Of a DNA stretch of 64,000 nt, positions 23,045 through 31,867 are shown one piece after another. The DNA is taken from the NCBI RefSeq assembly GCF_000300275.1, contig NZ_AMRN01000001.1, forward strand, positions 620,001-684,000, read 5' to 3'. Origin of the DNA: Thalassospira profundimaris WP0211 (GTDB lineage: Bacteria > Pseudomonadota > Alphaproteobacteria > Rhodospirillales > Thalassospiraceae). The position numbers and the translations under genes are program-made. The notes beneath the pieces were generated by a model. That model worked only from the letters and a program-made list of their open reading frames with translations, did not search any database and had not been told where the DNA came from. Every line of letters starts with the position of its first letter. Position 1 is the stretch's first letter.

Positions 23045-23794
23045 TTATTCTGCGGCGATATCGCAATGTTCGTCGGGCATGTCGGCAAAGGCATCGCGAA
23101 GCGCATTCGACCAAGCGTCAGATAGTGCGCGGAAGCCCCTGTCCTCGGCCTCGATCCGGCGGATCTCAGAAAATTTGCAAGCGTCATCTGGCAAAACAGC
23201 CAGATCAAGCGGCATACCAACTGACAGGTTGGAGCGCAGCGTTGAATCCATCGACAACAATACCGCTTTCACTCCGTCCTGAATTGGTGTGTCGGGCGTG
23301 ATCACACGATCAAGTATCGGCTTGCCGTATTTGTGTTCGCCAATCTGGAGGTAAGGTGTATCGGATGTGGCTTCGATGAAATTACCCGCGGCATAAACCA
23401 GAAACAGGCGTTGGTCGCCGCCCTTGCGCTGACCGCCAATCATGATCGAGGCAGCACTGCTTTCATGATGCTGTTCAAGAGTGTCGTGGTATTTCAGCTG
23501 TACCTTCTGCATGGCTTCGCCAACCAGTTCGGCGACGCGGAACATGCTTGGTGCGCTCAGGATGCAGTTGCCCGGCTCGGTTTCGGGATCGTCGATGGCC
23601 TCGTGCAAGGTGCTCATCACCGCTTGGGTAATGGCAAGGTTGCCGGCTGAAAGTGCGACAATCGCGCGTTCCCCGGGGACTTCCCAGGTGAACATTTTGC
23701 GATAACGTGAAATGTTATCAAGGCCCGCATTGGTCCGCGTGTCCGAAAGGAAAACCAACCCTTCGTTCAGCATCAACCCGACACAGTAGGTCAT
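23045..23794 (-). CDS. Anbu proteasome-like peptidase
   Basis: A 249-residue N-terminal nucleophile hydrolase of the Anbu (ancestral beta-subunit) family. Removal of Met1 would expose Thr2 of MTYCVGLML as the catalytic residue. Further family marks are GLVFLSDTRTNAGLDNISRYRKMFTW with its Asp and Lys, and the SAGNLAITQAV segment. Anbu proteins form open helical or ring oligomers in the cytosol; physiological targets remain unclear. It is the last gene of a four-gene locus with the transglutaminase-like, alpha-E and ATP-grasp proteins, the arrangement described for this family, which makes the assignment firm. Confidence 0.92.
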   Translation of the reverse strand: MTYCVGLMLNEGLVFLSDTRTNAGLDNISRYRKMFTWEVPGERAIVALSAGNLAITQAVMSTLHEAIDDPETEPGNCILSAPSMFRVAELVGEAMQKVQLKYHDTLEQHHESSAASIMIGGQRKGGDQRLFLVYAAGNFIEATSDTPYLQIGEHKYGKPILDRVITPDTPIQDGVKAVLLSMDSTLRSNLSVGMPLDLAVLPDDACKFSEIRRIEAEDRGFRALSDAWSNALRDAFADMPDEHCDIAAE

Positions 23795-23809
23795 CTTTTT
23801 GTAGTCCGA

Positions 23810-24628
23810 CTATTGTTGTGACTGCGCAATGACGACTGTTACATCCAAATCTTCGTTTCCGCCACCAGTATGTACGCCCCGGATCGGGGTGGCGACCTGA
23901 CCATCAAGTCCTGATCCAAGCCGGATATAACTATCCGTCGGGCAGCACTTGTTGGCCGGATCAAACCCGACCCAGCCGAACTCTGGCAGATGCAACTCCG
24001 CCCATGCATGGGATGCCTCATGCGGTTTGCCTTCGTGATCGGCAAACAGATATCCCGATACATAGCGGGCCGGAATGCCAAGATGGCGTGCCGCCGAGAT
24101 CAGCACATGGGCATGATCCTGGCAAACACCCTTGCCATCAGCAATCGCATCGGCAGCCGTTGTGTGCACATGGGTTGTGCCTGGCGCATATTCAATGGCA
24201 TCGGCGACCGCCGCAGCAAGACCGTGTGCAAGTTCCAACACTGTGCCGTCCTTGGTTTTCTTCACGACCTTGTCGGCAAGCTTGCGAATGGCGGCACTGG
24301 ATTTGGTCATGGGCGTCGTGCGCAGGAATACGGCCGGAAAGGCGCGTTCCTTGTGGCCGCGCAAAACGCCTGCCGTATCAGTGGTTTCGACCTCGCCGGT
24401 AACGACGATTTCAATCGCCTCGACCGGGCCGTTTGACGTCAGGGTGCTGATGATATCACCGTTGCCATCGGTAAATTCCGCACCGATGTTGCAGCCCTCG
24501 GCTGTGATCGACCATCTCAGAATCTTTTGGCCTTCGAATTCGGCGGGCGTCAGTTTAAGGCTCTGAACCGCGTGATAGGCCGGATACTCATAGCGGTAGT
24601 GGGTCTTGTGTTCGACGGTCAAGCGCAT
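23810..24628 (-). CDS. Transglutaminase-like cysteine protease of the Anbu locus
   Basis: A 272-residue cytosolic protein with an N-terminal Bacterial_transglu_N-type region (MRLTVEHKTHYRYEYPAYHAVQSLKL) and a transglutaminase/protease core. The catalytic triad is visible: Cys in ADGKGVCQDHAHVLISAARHLG, His in ASHAWAELHLPEFGW and Asp in GFDPANKC. The ATG at 24628 follows GGGGGGCAGTAAG and lies one base after the alpha-E stop; the longer frame would overlap that gene. In Anbu loci this partner is thought to act with the ATP-grasp and alpha-E proteins in peptide modification or cleavage. Confidence 0.92.
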   Translation of the reverse strand: MRLTVEHKTHYRYEYPAYHAVQSLKLTPAEFEGQKILRWSITAEGCNIGAEFTDGNGDIISTLTSNGPVEAIEIVVTGEVETTDTAGVLRGHKERAFPAVFLRTTPMTKSSAAIRKLADKVVKKTKDGTVLELAHGLAAAVADAIEYAPGTTHVHTTAADAIADGKGVCQDHAHVLISAARHLGIPARYVSGYLFADHEGKPHEASHAWAELHLPEFGWVGFDPANKCCPTDSYIRLGSGLDGQVATPIRGVHTGGGNEDLDVTVVIAQSQQ

Positions 24629-24629
24629 C

Positions 24630-25577
24630 TTACTGCCCCCCGAAATGATATGCGTCAGCGATCGCAAGCGACAGGATACGATTGCGTCCCTGGAAATCGG
24701 TCAGGAATTCGTGCAAACCGCCTGAGAATATCTCGTCCATGTCACTTTGAGTCAGCAAGGAATACATCTCGACCGCCTGGCGATGAACGCTGTGGCGTTG
24801 ACCATAGTGGCGGGCAAGCCTTTCAAGATGCTGGGTAATCTGTTCGGAACAGTGGGCAAGCGATCGCGGACTGAACGGATTAAGGATCAGGAAGTGCGCG
24901 ATGCGATGTGGTGAATAATCATCACGATAGACCCAGTGGAACGCGCGGAGTGACGATGCCGCACGCAAAACCGTTGTCCATTGATAGTTGTCGACACCAT
25001 CGCCGACCATGCTGGTTTCCGGCAGAAGGACGTAATATTTGACGTCCAGAAGCCGTGCGGTGTTGTCCGCGCGTTCGATGAAGGTGCCAAGACGGATGAA
25101 GTCATAACCGTCATTGCGCAAAATCGTGGAATCGGTGGCCCCGCGGAACAGCGCGCCCTGCTTTTTGACCCAGTCGATGAATTCCGGCAGTTCGTTCTTC
25201 GCCAGATTGTGCATCGACGGGCGCCGCAGTTCCATAAGCGCATTATTGAGCGCCTCCCACATTTCTGCGGTGATGGCTGTACGCATGGCGCGTGCATTGG
25301 CGCGCGCATACTCAAAGCAATTGATGATCGATGAGTGGTTGTCGCGGTTAAAGATCAGGAAATTGGCGACTTCCTCCTGGCGCAACGGCGCATCGGGGTC
25401 ATATCCCGCGGCACATCCGGATGCAGACAGGACCGATTCCCATTCTGACCGGTTGCCGCTTGCCGCAGCCGGCATCAGTGCCATGCGATAGCCCATTTCC
25501 ATCAGGCGGGCCATGTTTTCGGCCCGTTCGACATATCTCGACAACCAGAAAAGGTTTTCGGCGGTACGACTAAGCAT
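24630..25577 (-). CDS. Alpha-E domain protein of the Anbu locus
   Basis: A 315-residue, largely helical protein with the alpha-E signature start MLSRTAENLFWLSRYVERAENMARLME and, later, LRNDGYDFIRLGTFIERADNTARLLDVKYY, the second conserved helix. The EMYSLLTQ... C-terminal part is also family-typical. Alpha-E proteins have no proven activity but are nearly always encoded beside circularly permuted ATP-grasp proteins and are proposed to join them in making or binding a peptide tag. Here it sits between those two genes with 17 and one base of spacing. Confidence 0.92.
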   Translation of the reverse strand: MLSRTAENLFWLSRYVERAENMARLMEMGYRMALMPAAASGNRSEWESVLSASGCAAGYDPDAPLRQEEVANFLIFNRDNHSSIINCFEYARANARAMRTAITAEMWEALNNALMELRRPSMHNLAKNELPEFIDWVKKQGALFRGATDSTILRNDGYDFIRLGTFIERADNTARLLDVKYYVLLPETSMVGDGVDNYQWTTVLRAASSLRAFHWVYRDDYSPHRIAHFLILNPFSPRSLAHCSEQITQHLERLARHYGQRHSVHRQAVEMYSLLTQSDMDEIFSGGLHEFLTDFQGRNRILSLAIADAYHFGGQ

Positions 25578-25594
25578 CTCTCAACCCTTTCCTT

Positions 25595-26998
25595 TTAATC
25601 GCTCATGATCCAGGTGTCCTTGACCCCGCCACCCTGTGACGAGTTCACGACAAGTGAGCCTTCCCGCAGCGCTACACGGGTCAAACCGCCCGGTGTCAGG
25701 CGCACATCATCGCCAACAAGGCAGAAGGGCCGGAAATCGACATGACGCGGCGCAACGCCGCTTTCAACGAATGTCGGGCAGGCTGAAAGCGACAGGGTCG
25801 GTTGGGCGATGAAATCACCGGGGTCGGCTTCGATCCGTTTGGCGTAGGCGGCCTGTTCTTCCTTGGTCGATGCCGGACCGACCAGCATGCCATAGCCACC
25901 TGACCCGTGGACTTCCTTGACGACAAGCTCGCCCAGATGTTCGAGAACGTATTTCAGATCATCCGGCTTGCCGCATTTCCATGTCGGCACGTTATTCAGG
26001 ATCGGCTCCTGCCCCAGATAGAAGCGGATCATATCCGGCACATAGGTATAAACCGCCTTGTCATCAGCAACACCGGCACCCGGTGCCGAACAGATTGCCA
26101 CCCCGCCAGACCGATAGACATTCATAAGCCCCGGAATGCCCAGAACCGAGTCCGGTCTGAAGCACAGCGGATCGATATAGGCGTCATCAATGCGGCGATA
26201 AATCACATCAACCTGGGCCGGTCCGCGTGTGGTGCGCATAAAGACCCGGTCTTCATGAACAAACAAATCCTGACCTTCGACCAGCTCAACCCCCATCTGA
26301 TCGGCAAGGAAGGAATGTTCATAATAGGCACTGTTCATCGCACCCGGCGTCAGGACAACGATATTGGGGTCGCGGTCGCATTTGCGCGGTGCGATGCTTT
26401 TAAGCGTTTTCAACAACATGTCCGGATAGCTTTCGACCGGCTCAATCCGAAGGCTTTTGAACAGATCGGGGAACATGCGCATCATGATTTCGCGGTTCTC
26501 GAGCATATAGGACACGCCAGATGGCGTGCGGCAGTTGTCTTCGAGAACATAAAAATCGTCAGGACCGGTGCGCACGATATCGACACCAACAATGTGGCTA
26601 TAGACATTGCGCGGCGGATCAATGCCGATTACGGCCGGTTCGAACGCATCGTTGCGAAACACCAGATCGGCCGGGACGATACCGGCCTTGATGATTTCGG
26701 CATTATGGTAAACGTCATAGAGAAACGCATTCAGTGCCCGGGCACGCTGTTTGACGCCACGATCAAGCTTGCGCCATTCCTGCGATGTGAAGATACGGGG
26801 GATCAGATCAAAGGGAATAAGCCGCTCGGGATCTCCGCCCTCGCCGTAAACAGCAAATGTAATGCCGATCTTGCGGAACAGCGTTTCAGCTTCAAGGCGC
26901 TTTTGTTCGAGAACCTCGGGGCCGCTTGCTTCCATCCAGTCAACCAAGGCGCGATAAGGTTCGCGAATTTGGTCGTCAACACTCATCTCGTTGAACAT
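25595..26998 (-). CDS. Circularly permuted ATP-grasp protein of the Anbu locus
   Basis: A 467-residue protein of the circularly permuted ATP-grasp type 2 family, predicted to ligate an amino acid or peptide at the cost of ATP. Recognisable parts include GEGGDPERLIPFDLIPRIF, VDIVRTGPDDFYVLEDNCRTPSGVSYMLENRE (metal/ATP-binding), NSAYYEHSFLADQMGVELVEGQDL, and the late VVKEVHGSGGYGMLVGP glycine-rich loop. The ATG is preceded by AAAGGGGAG. It is the first gene of the four-gene Anbu operon, so the upstream gap (26999-27137) should hold the promoter, although I cannot define boxes there. Confidence 0.93.
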   Translation of the reverse strand: MFNEMSVDDQIREPYRALVDWMEASGPEVLEQKRLEAETLFRKIGITFAVYGEGGDPERLIPFDLIPRIFTSQEWRKLDRGVKQRARALNAFLYDVYHNAEIIKAGIVPADLVFRNDAFEPAVIGIDPPRNVYSHIVGVDIVRTGPDDFYVLEDNCRTPSGVSYMLENREIMMRMFPDLFKSLRIEPVESYPDMLLKTLKSIAPRKCDRDPNIVVLTPGAMNSAYYEHSFLADQMGVELVEGQDLFVHEDRVFMRTTRGPAQVDVIYRRIDDAYIDPLCFRPDSVLGIPGLMNVYRSGGVAICSAPGAGVADDKAVYTYVPDMIRFYLGQEPILNNVPTWKCGKPDDLKYVLEHLGELVVKEVHGSGGYGMLVGPASTKEEQAAYAKRIEADPGDFIAQPTLSLSACPTFVESGVAPRHVDFRPFCLVGDDVRLTPGGLTRVALREGSLVVNSSQGGGVKDTWIMSD

Positions 26999-27137
26999 GC
27001 ATTCTCCCCTTTATTTCCCTTTGATTAAAGGGTGCCGGGCAGGGGGCGGTCAAGGATGTTCACAGTTGAAATGACATATTTTTCAGCAAATTGCTGTTCT
27101 GCCGAAAAAATAAACTTGCTGATCAGAGGGTTTGTAC

Positions 27138-27166
27138 AAAAAACGGGCGGACATGAAGTCCGCCCG
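27138..27166 (-). terminator. Intrinsic terminator at the end of the cob operon
   Basis: On the minus strand a 9-bp stem (CGGGCGGAC, 27166-27158, with GTCCGCCCG, 27152-27144) and 5-base loop is followed by TTTTTT. It lies just past the cobM stop and ends the cbiX-to-cobM transcript. Confidence 0.92.
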
Positions 27167-27172
27167 ATCAGA

Positions 27173-27934
27173 TCATGCTTTTGCCGGGCGCAGAACGTGC
27201 GTGTGATCGGCGGCATAAAGTCTAGAGTCGGTAAAATCTTTCCGACCGAAAACCTCACCGACCATGATCAGTGCCGTGCGCGTGATACCACTGCCTTTGA
27301 CCTTGGCCCGGATATCGCCAAGGGTGCCAAAAATGAATTGCTGGTCTGGCCAGGTCACGCGATAGGCAATCACAACCGGGCAGTCTTCGCCGTAATGCGG
27401 GGTCAGATCGCGCACCACATTGGCCAGATTGTTGATCGACAGATGCACCGCCAGCGTCGCACGCGATTTGCCAAGTTCCGCAAGGCTCTCGCCGTCTGGC
27501 ATGCTGGACGACCGCATGGCGGTTCGGGTCAGGATCACGGTCTGGGAAATATCGGGCAGGGTCAGTTCCGCGCCGATTTCAGCAGCCGTCGCTGCATAGG
27601 CCGAAACGCCCGGCGTGATGTCATAGGGAATGCCAAGATCATCAAGTCGGCGGATCTGTTCGGCGATTGCACCATAGATTGACGGATCACCGGAATGAAC
27701 GCGTGCGACATCCTGTCCCTTGGCGTGGGCGGCTTCGATCTCAGCCATGATTTCATCAAGGTTCATGGGCGCTGTATCGACCACGTGGGCGCCATCCGGG
27801 GCGCTTGTGACGATTTCTTCGGGCACCAGCGATCCGGCATAAAGGCAGACCGGGCATTTTTCGATCAGGCGCAGGCCGCGCACGGTGATCAGGTCCGGGG
27901 CGCCGGGGCCGGCGCCAATAAAATGAACAGTCAT
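27173..27934 (-). CDS. cobM: Precorrin-4 C11-methyltransferase
   Basis: A 253-residue SAM-dependent tetrapyrrole methylase that adds a methyl at C11. Signature stretches are VHFIGAGPGAPDLITVRGLRLIEKC at the N terminus, VARVHSGDPSIYGAIAEQIRRLDDLGIPYDITPGVSA in the middle and SQTVILTRTAMRSSMP, which with NNLANVVRDL separates CobM/CbiF from the other methylases. Its start overlaps the CbiG-CobJ stop by one base (TAATG). It is the last gene of the operon. Since CbiG and CbiD are also present, the in vivo substrate may be the cobalt form (cobalt-precorrin-4), as for CbiF. Confidence 0.95.
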   Translation of the reverse strand: MTVHFIGAGPGAPDLITVRGLRLIEKCPVCLYAGSLVPEEIVTSAPDGAHVVDTAPMNLDEIMAEIEAAHAKGQDVARVHSGDPSIYGAIAEQIRRLDDLGIPYDITPGVSAYAATAAEIGAELTLPDISQTVILTRTAMRSSSMPDGESLAELGKSRATLAVHLSINNLANVVRDLTPHYGEDCPVVIAYRVTWPDQQFIFGTLGDIRAKVKGSGITRTALIMVGEVFGRKDFTDSRLYAADHTHVLRPAKA

Positions 27935-29889
27935 TATTCTGCCCCGCCTTTCTTGGAAGTGTCGTTTTTGAAAGTGTCAGTGCTGCTGTGAACCGGCGCT
28001 TTAGCCGCATCCGGGCCCTTTTTGGCATAGCCGCGCGGGGTATAGACCCATTCGTTCTCGCCGCGGGTGATGTGGCGGCTATTGCTTGATCCGACCAAAA
28101 CTGTGGTCAGCATATCGACCATGTCGACTTCTAGTTTCGAAAGTGGAACGACTGTGATTTCCTCGTCCGGGCGGCCAAGTTGACGGCCCAGAACCACCGG
28201 GGTGTCCTCATTGCGGTGTTCAAGCAGGATATCACGCGCCTTGGCCAAAAGATCGCGGCGGCGTTTGGAAACCGGGTTATAGAACGCAATTACGAAGTCG
28301 CCTTCGGCCGCTGATTTCAGGCGGCGCAGGATGTCTTCGCGCGGTGTCAGAAGGTCAGAAAGCGAAATCGCACAGAAATCATGACCCAGCGGCGCGCCAA
28401 TGCGTGATGCCGCCGCCTGAAGCGCGGAAATACCGGGTGACACCTGAACCGCGACCCGGTTCCAGTCAGCGCGGTCTTCGCGATCAAGCAGCTCAAACAC
28501 CAGCGTTGCCAGCGCGTAGATGCCGGCATCCCCCGACCCGATCAGTGCAACGTCCTTACCGGTCGCGGCCAGTTCAAGCGCGTGGCGCGCGCGGGCTTCT
28601 TCGGCACCAAGATCGGAATGATGGCAATCCTTGCCGTCAATCAGCGGGCCAAGCAGATCAAGATACATCTGATAGCCAACGATATCGGTTGCGCGACCGA
28701 TCAGGGCGGTGGCCTCGGGGCTGCGCCAGCCGATCTGGCCCGGGCCGATGCCAACAATCGAAAGCCTGCCCTGCGCGGTTCCGACTTTATTTGGGATGAT
28801 GTCATCCTGTGACAGGGCGACGGCGCAGGTGGACTTTTTGGTCTTGTGTTTGGGGACAATCAGCTTGCCGTTCGGACCGACCGTGGCCAGTGCCGCACCT
28901 TCGGCAACACCATGGCAGCCGGTCTCGGCAAACACGACGTCTGATGGTGTTACCAGACGGTCTGCCTCGGCCTCAAGGGTTTGGGCATCAAAGAACCGGG
29001 CTGGAACGCCCAGACGTTGCGCCAGCTCATGGACTGCGGCCTCATCAGCCTTCAGATCGATCGAGGTCACGCAGGCAATGGCCTTCGGGCTCAGGCACTG
29101 ACCAGCCAGTGTTTCCATCACTAGATCATACAGATCATCGGCCGGGCAGCCGCGCTCACAGCCGACACCAAGTGCCAGGACCGGCGGGTGATAGGTGATT
29201 GCGGTTTCAGCACCATCGCTGATCGCATCTTCATTGGCACCTTCGCGGGCGGTCGCGGTGATCAGGATGCTGCCATCCTCGGACTGGGCAATAGCACTGT
29301 TGGTCAACCACGCGGCCGAGCCTGCCTCAACCTCAATTCGGGCAGAGGCACCGGCCAAAAGGGCCGCTGTGGCCGGTTTGACGGTTTCGGGCGTGCCAAG
29401 TGTCCAGCCAACAGGCGGCTCATCAAGCGCAAGACCCAGCATCGCATCGCCCGGCGTGGTGATGGCGGCATTGCCACCAAGACGATCAGCCAGATCGCGC
29501 GCCAGTCGGTTCCCGCCATGATGCCCGCCCAAAAGCGGGATGAAGTTATCACCGGCTTCATCAACGGCAAGCACGGCGGCGTCCTGCCATTTGCCTGCCA
29601 AAAGCGGTGCAAGTGCGCGGATCAGAATGCCTGACGCGCAGACACCAATAATGACATGATCGGATGAAAAGGTTTGTTGCAGATGCGCAATAGTGTCATC
29701 AAACGCGACATCAACATCCTTGACCGACACGCGTGTGCGCAGGCCATGCACCGATGCACCCTGCAGGCTGGATGCAATTTTACGTGCGGTCGGAAGGGCG
29801 CGCTGTGTCAGGCAGATGACCGCAATCGGGGCGATTGGTGCGGTCGGCAACGCGGATTTATTCGGGGTGTTCTGGGCGGTCATCGCCAT
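27934..29889 (-). CDS. cobJ: CbiG/CobE - precorrin-3B C17-methyltransferase fusion
   Basis: A 651-residue fusion. Residues about 20-360 are CbiG-like: ICLTQRALPTARKIA, then GVCASGILIRALAPLL and VDEAGDNFIPLLGGHHGGNRLA (CbiG_N) and LALGVGCERGCPADDLYDLV (CbiG_C/CobE). Residues about 370-620 are a SAM-dependent C17-methyltransferase (CobJ/CbiH): LSIVGIGPGQIGWRSPEA, SSGDAGIY-like IGSGDAGIYALATLVFEL, VSPGISALQAAASRIGAPLGHDFCAISLSDLLTP. CbiG opens the delta-lactone made after ring contraction, so the fusion joins two consecutive steps of the early-cobalt route. It overlaps cobI by ten bases. An ATG two codons in is an equal start choice. Confidence 0.94.
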   Translation of the reverse strand: MAMTAQNTPNKSALPTAPIAPIAVICLTQRALPTARKIASSLQGASVHGLRTRVSVKDVDVAFDDTIAHLQQTFSSDHVIIGVCASGILIRALAPLLAGKWQDAAVLAVDEAGDNFIPLLGGHHGGNRLARDLADRLGGNAAITTPGDAMLGLALDEPPVGWTLGTPETVKPATAALLAGASARIEVEAGSAAWLTNSAIAQSEDGSILITATAREGANEDAISDGAETAITYHPPVLALGVGCERGCPADDLYDLVMETLAGQCLSPKAIACVTSIDLKADEAAVHELAQRLGVPARFFDAQTLEAEADRLVTPSDVVFAETGCHGVAEGAALATVGPNGKLIVPKHKTKKSTCAVALSQDDIIPNKVGTAQGRLSIVGIGPGQIGWRSPEATALIGRATDIVGYQMYLDLLGPLIDGKDCHHSDLGAEEARARHALELAATGKDVALIGSGDAGIYALATLVFELLDREDRADWNRVAVQVSPGISALQAAASRIGAPLGHDFCAISLSDLLTPREDILRRLKSAAEGDFVIAFYNPVSKRRRDLLAKARDILLEHRNEDTPVVLGRQLGRPDEEITVVPLSKLEVDMVDMLTTVLVGSSNSRHITRGENEWVYTPRGYAKKGPDAAKAPVHSSTDTFKNDTSKKGGAE

Positions 29890-30617
29890 GCGTCTCCGCG
29901 ACGGTGGATCAGGATCATGGAAAAATACGGTGCCTTGGCGTCGGCGGGCAGTTCGCCCAGCGGGACCATTTTTTGGGTTTCAAGCGTCGCACGTTCGATA
30001 TAGCGCGCCCGATCCGTCAGGCCGAGTTCGTTGATCACACCGCGAACCTTGGCGAAATGACGACCAAGCTTGATGATGGCGGCCGCATCGGTTTTGGCCA
30101 GCTGTTCACGCAGGCGGTCGGCATCAAGCGGTCCCGGGATGACTTGCAGCACATCGTTCTTGGCGGCCAATGGCGCGCCAAGTTGTGCAGCACAGGCCAT
30201 CATTGAACTGACACCGGGAACGGTTTTGACCGGGTGGCCTGCCTCGGCCAAACGGCCAAACAGATACATGAAGCTGCCATAAAAGAACGGGTCACCCTCG
30301 CACAGCACAGCAACGGTTTTGCCATCTGCCAGATGCTTACCGATTTCGATGGCAGCCGCGTCATAGATCGGATCGGCTGGTTTGCCCATTTCGATGCGAA
30401 TAGCGATTTCAATCCGGCCTTCGGGAATATGCGGATCAACGATCTGACGTGCTAGGCTGACGCCATCTTCAAGGGCTGGATAGGCGATCACATCGGCCTT
30501 TTGCAGGATGTTATAGGCCTTAAGCGTGATCAGATCAGGCTCGCCCGGTCCAATGCCAAGGCCATAGGCCGTTCCGGCAACCGGAAGGCTATCGCTTGCG
30601 GGAAATTCCGCACTCAT
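29880..30617 (-). CDS. cobI: Precorrin-2 C20-methyltransferase
   Basis: A 245-residue tetrapyrrole methylase that adds the C20 methyl, the step that commits the path to corrin. Motifs are GTAYGLGIGPGEPDLITLKAYNILQKADVIAYP at the N terminus, VAVLCEGDPFFYGSFMYLFGRL, and TVPGVSSMMACAAQLGAPLAAKNDVLQVIPG, the CobI/CbiL hallmark. Its ATG overlaps the cobL stop by four bases (ATGA) and its 3' end overlaps the fusion gene. The metal form of its substrate is uncertain because CbiX could insert cobalt at the preceding step. Confidence 0.95.
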   Translation of the reverse strand: MSAEFPASDSLPVAGTAYGLGIGPGEPDLITLKAYNILQKADVIAYPALEDGVSLARQIVDPHIPEGRIEIAIRIEMGKPADPIYDAAAIEIGKHLADGKTVAVLCEGDPFFYGSFMYLFGRLAEAGHPVKTVPGVSSMMACAAQLGAPLAAKNDVLQVIPGPLDADRLREQLAKTDAAAIIKLGRHFAKVRGVINELGLTDRARYIERATLETQKMVPLGELPADAKAPYFSMILIHRRGDAWR

Positions 30618-31867
30618 GCTTTTACTCCGAGGTAATGGGTGACCGGGGCAAGGTTGCTCCAGCCCTTGAAGCTGCCGCGCGGCACCAGTCGTGAAAACGA
30701 CAGGCGCGACAAGCTGCCACCGTTTTTATTATAAAACCGTAATAATTTTTCTTCGCCTTCAAGCGTCACCGTGTTGGCGACCAGCCGCCCGTGCGGCGAC
30801 AACAGATCCCAGCAGCTTTCAAGCAACCCATCAATCGTAATGCCCCCGCCGATGAAAATCGCATCGGGCTTGGGCAGGCGATCGGCAAAACTCAGTGCTT
30901 CTTCAATGGATTTCTGCTCAATCGCAAGGGTCGGAACGCCAAGACGAATGGCATTCTTCTTGATCATCGCGCAGCGTTCGCCGTCGCGTTCAATCGCAAC
31001 AGCCCGACCGCCCATGCGTTTCCATTCAATCGAAATCGACCCGCAACCGGCACCCAGATCCCACAAAACACCGCCATCAAACGGCGCCAGTGACGCCAGT
31101 GTCTGGGCGCGGATTTCCGATTTTGTGATCATGCCATCATGGATAAAGGCATCATCGGGCAGTCCCGGTCCCTTGGGCAACGGTTTGGCGTTTGGCCCGG
31201 CTTCAAGATCGATCATGATCAGATTAAGCGGGTCAACCGATTTGATATCGGGCATCGATGTGGCAGTTGATTGCCAGGTGCGCGCTGTTTGCGTGGTAAT
31301 GCGCTCTTCGGGGCCGCCAAGCCGCTCGCAAACCGACATGCGGCTTTGATCAAAACCGGCTTCACACAGCATGACGGCGACAAGGGCCGGGGTCGAGCCA
31401 TCAGCACTGAGTGCGATCAGTTTGCCATGCGGGCGCAGATGGGCACGCAATGTTTCCGGATCGCGGCCATGCAGCGTAATCACATCACACTCGGCCAGTG
31501 GCCAGCCGAGCCTGGAGGCGGCCAGAGAAATGCTTGATGGCGCCGGGATCGCGTATATTGGTTCGTGTCCGAAATATTTAATCAGCGTGTTGCCAACCCC
31601 AAAATACATCGGATCGCCGCTGGCCAGCACGACCGGGTTCTGATCAAGGCAATCTTCGATCAGCGGCAGATTGGCTTCAAACGGCGTGATCCATTTGTTC
31701 TGGGTTGCCCTGTTGGAACCGGGTAACATGGCGATATGGCGTGTGCCGCCAAAAATGATGCTGGCATTTTCAAGGATGTTGCGCGCCATTGGTGAAAGGC
31801 CGTCATAGCCATCTTCACCGATGCCAATAACCGTGATCCGTCCCTTGATCGGTGCCTGTTCGTTCAT
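30614..31867 (-). CDS. cobL: Precorrin-6Y C5,15-methyltransferase (decarboxylating)
   Basis: A 417-residue two-domain enzyme. The N-terminal CbiE-like tetrapyrrole methylase has VIGIGEDGYDGLSPMARNIL and VLASGDPMYFGVGNTLIKYFG; the C-terminal CbiT-like Rossmann methyltransferase has GGVLWDLGAGCGSISIEWKR and PDAIFIGGGITIDGLLE. It methylates C5 and C15 and removes the acetate carboxyl at C12. Coupled by four-base overlaps to cobH before it and cobI after it. Fused CbiE-CbiT is the usual form in proteobacteria. Confidence 0.95.
   Translation of the reverse strand: MNEQAPIKGRITVIGIGEDGYDGLSPMARNILENASIIFGGTRHIAMLPGSNRATQNKWITPFEANLPLIEDCLDQNPVVLASGDPMYFGVGNTLIKYFGHEPIYAIPAPSSISLAASRLGWPLAECDVITLHGRDPETLRAHLRPHGKLIALSADGSTPALVAVMLCEAGFDQSRMSVCERLGGPEERITTQTARTWQSTATSMPDIKSVDPLNLIMIDLEAGPNAKPLPKGPGLPDDAFIHDGMITKSEIRAQTLASLAPFDGGVLWDLGAGCGSISIEWKRMGGRAVAIERDGERCAMIKKNAIRLGVPTLAIEQKSIEEALSFADRLPKPDAIFIGGGITIDGLLESCWDLLSPHGRLVANTVTLEGEEKLLRFYNKNGGSLSRLSFSRLVPRGSFKGWSNLAPVTHYLGVKA

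Noticed and set aside
25907-27028. 373-codon plus-strand frame opposite the ATP-grasp gene
   Set aside because: Antisense shadow without ribosome-binding site or motifs.
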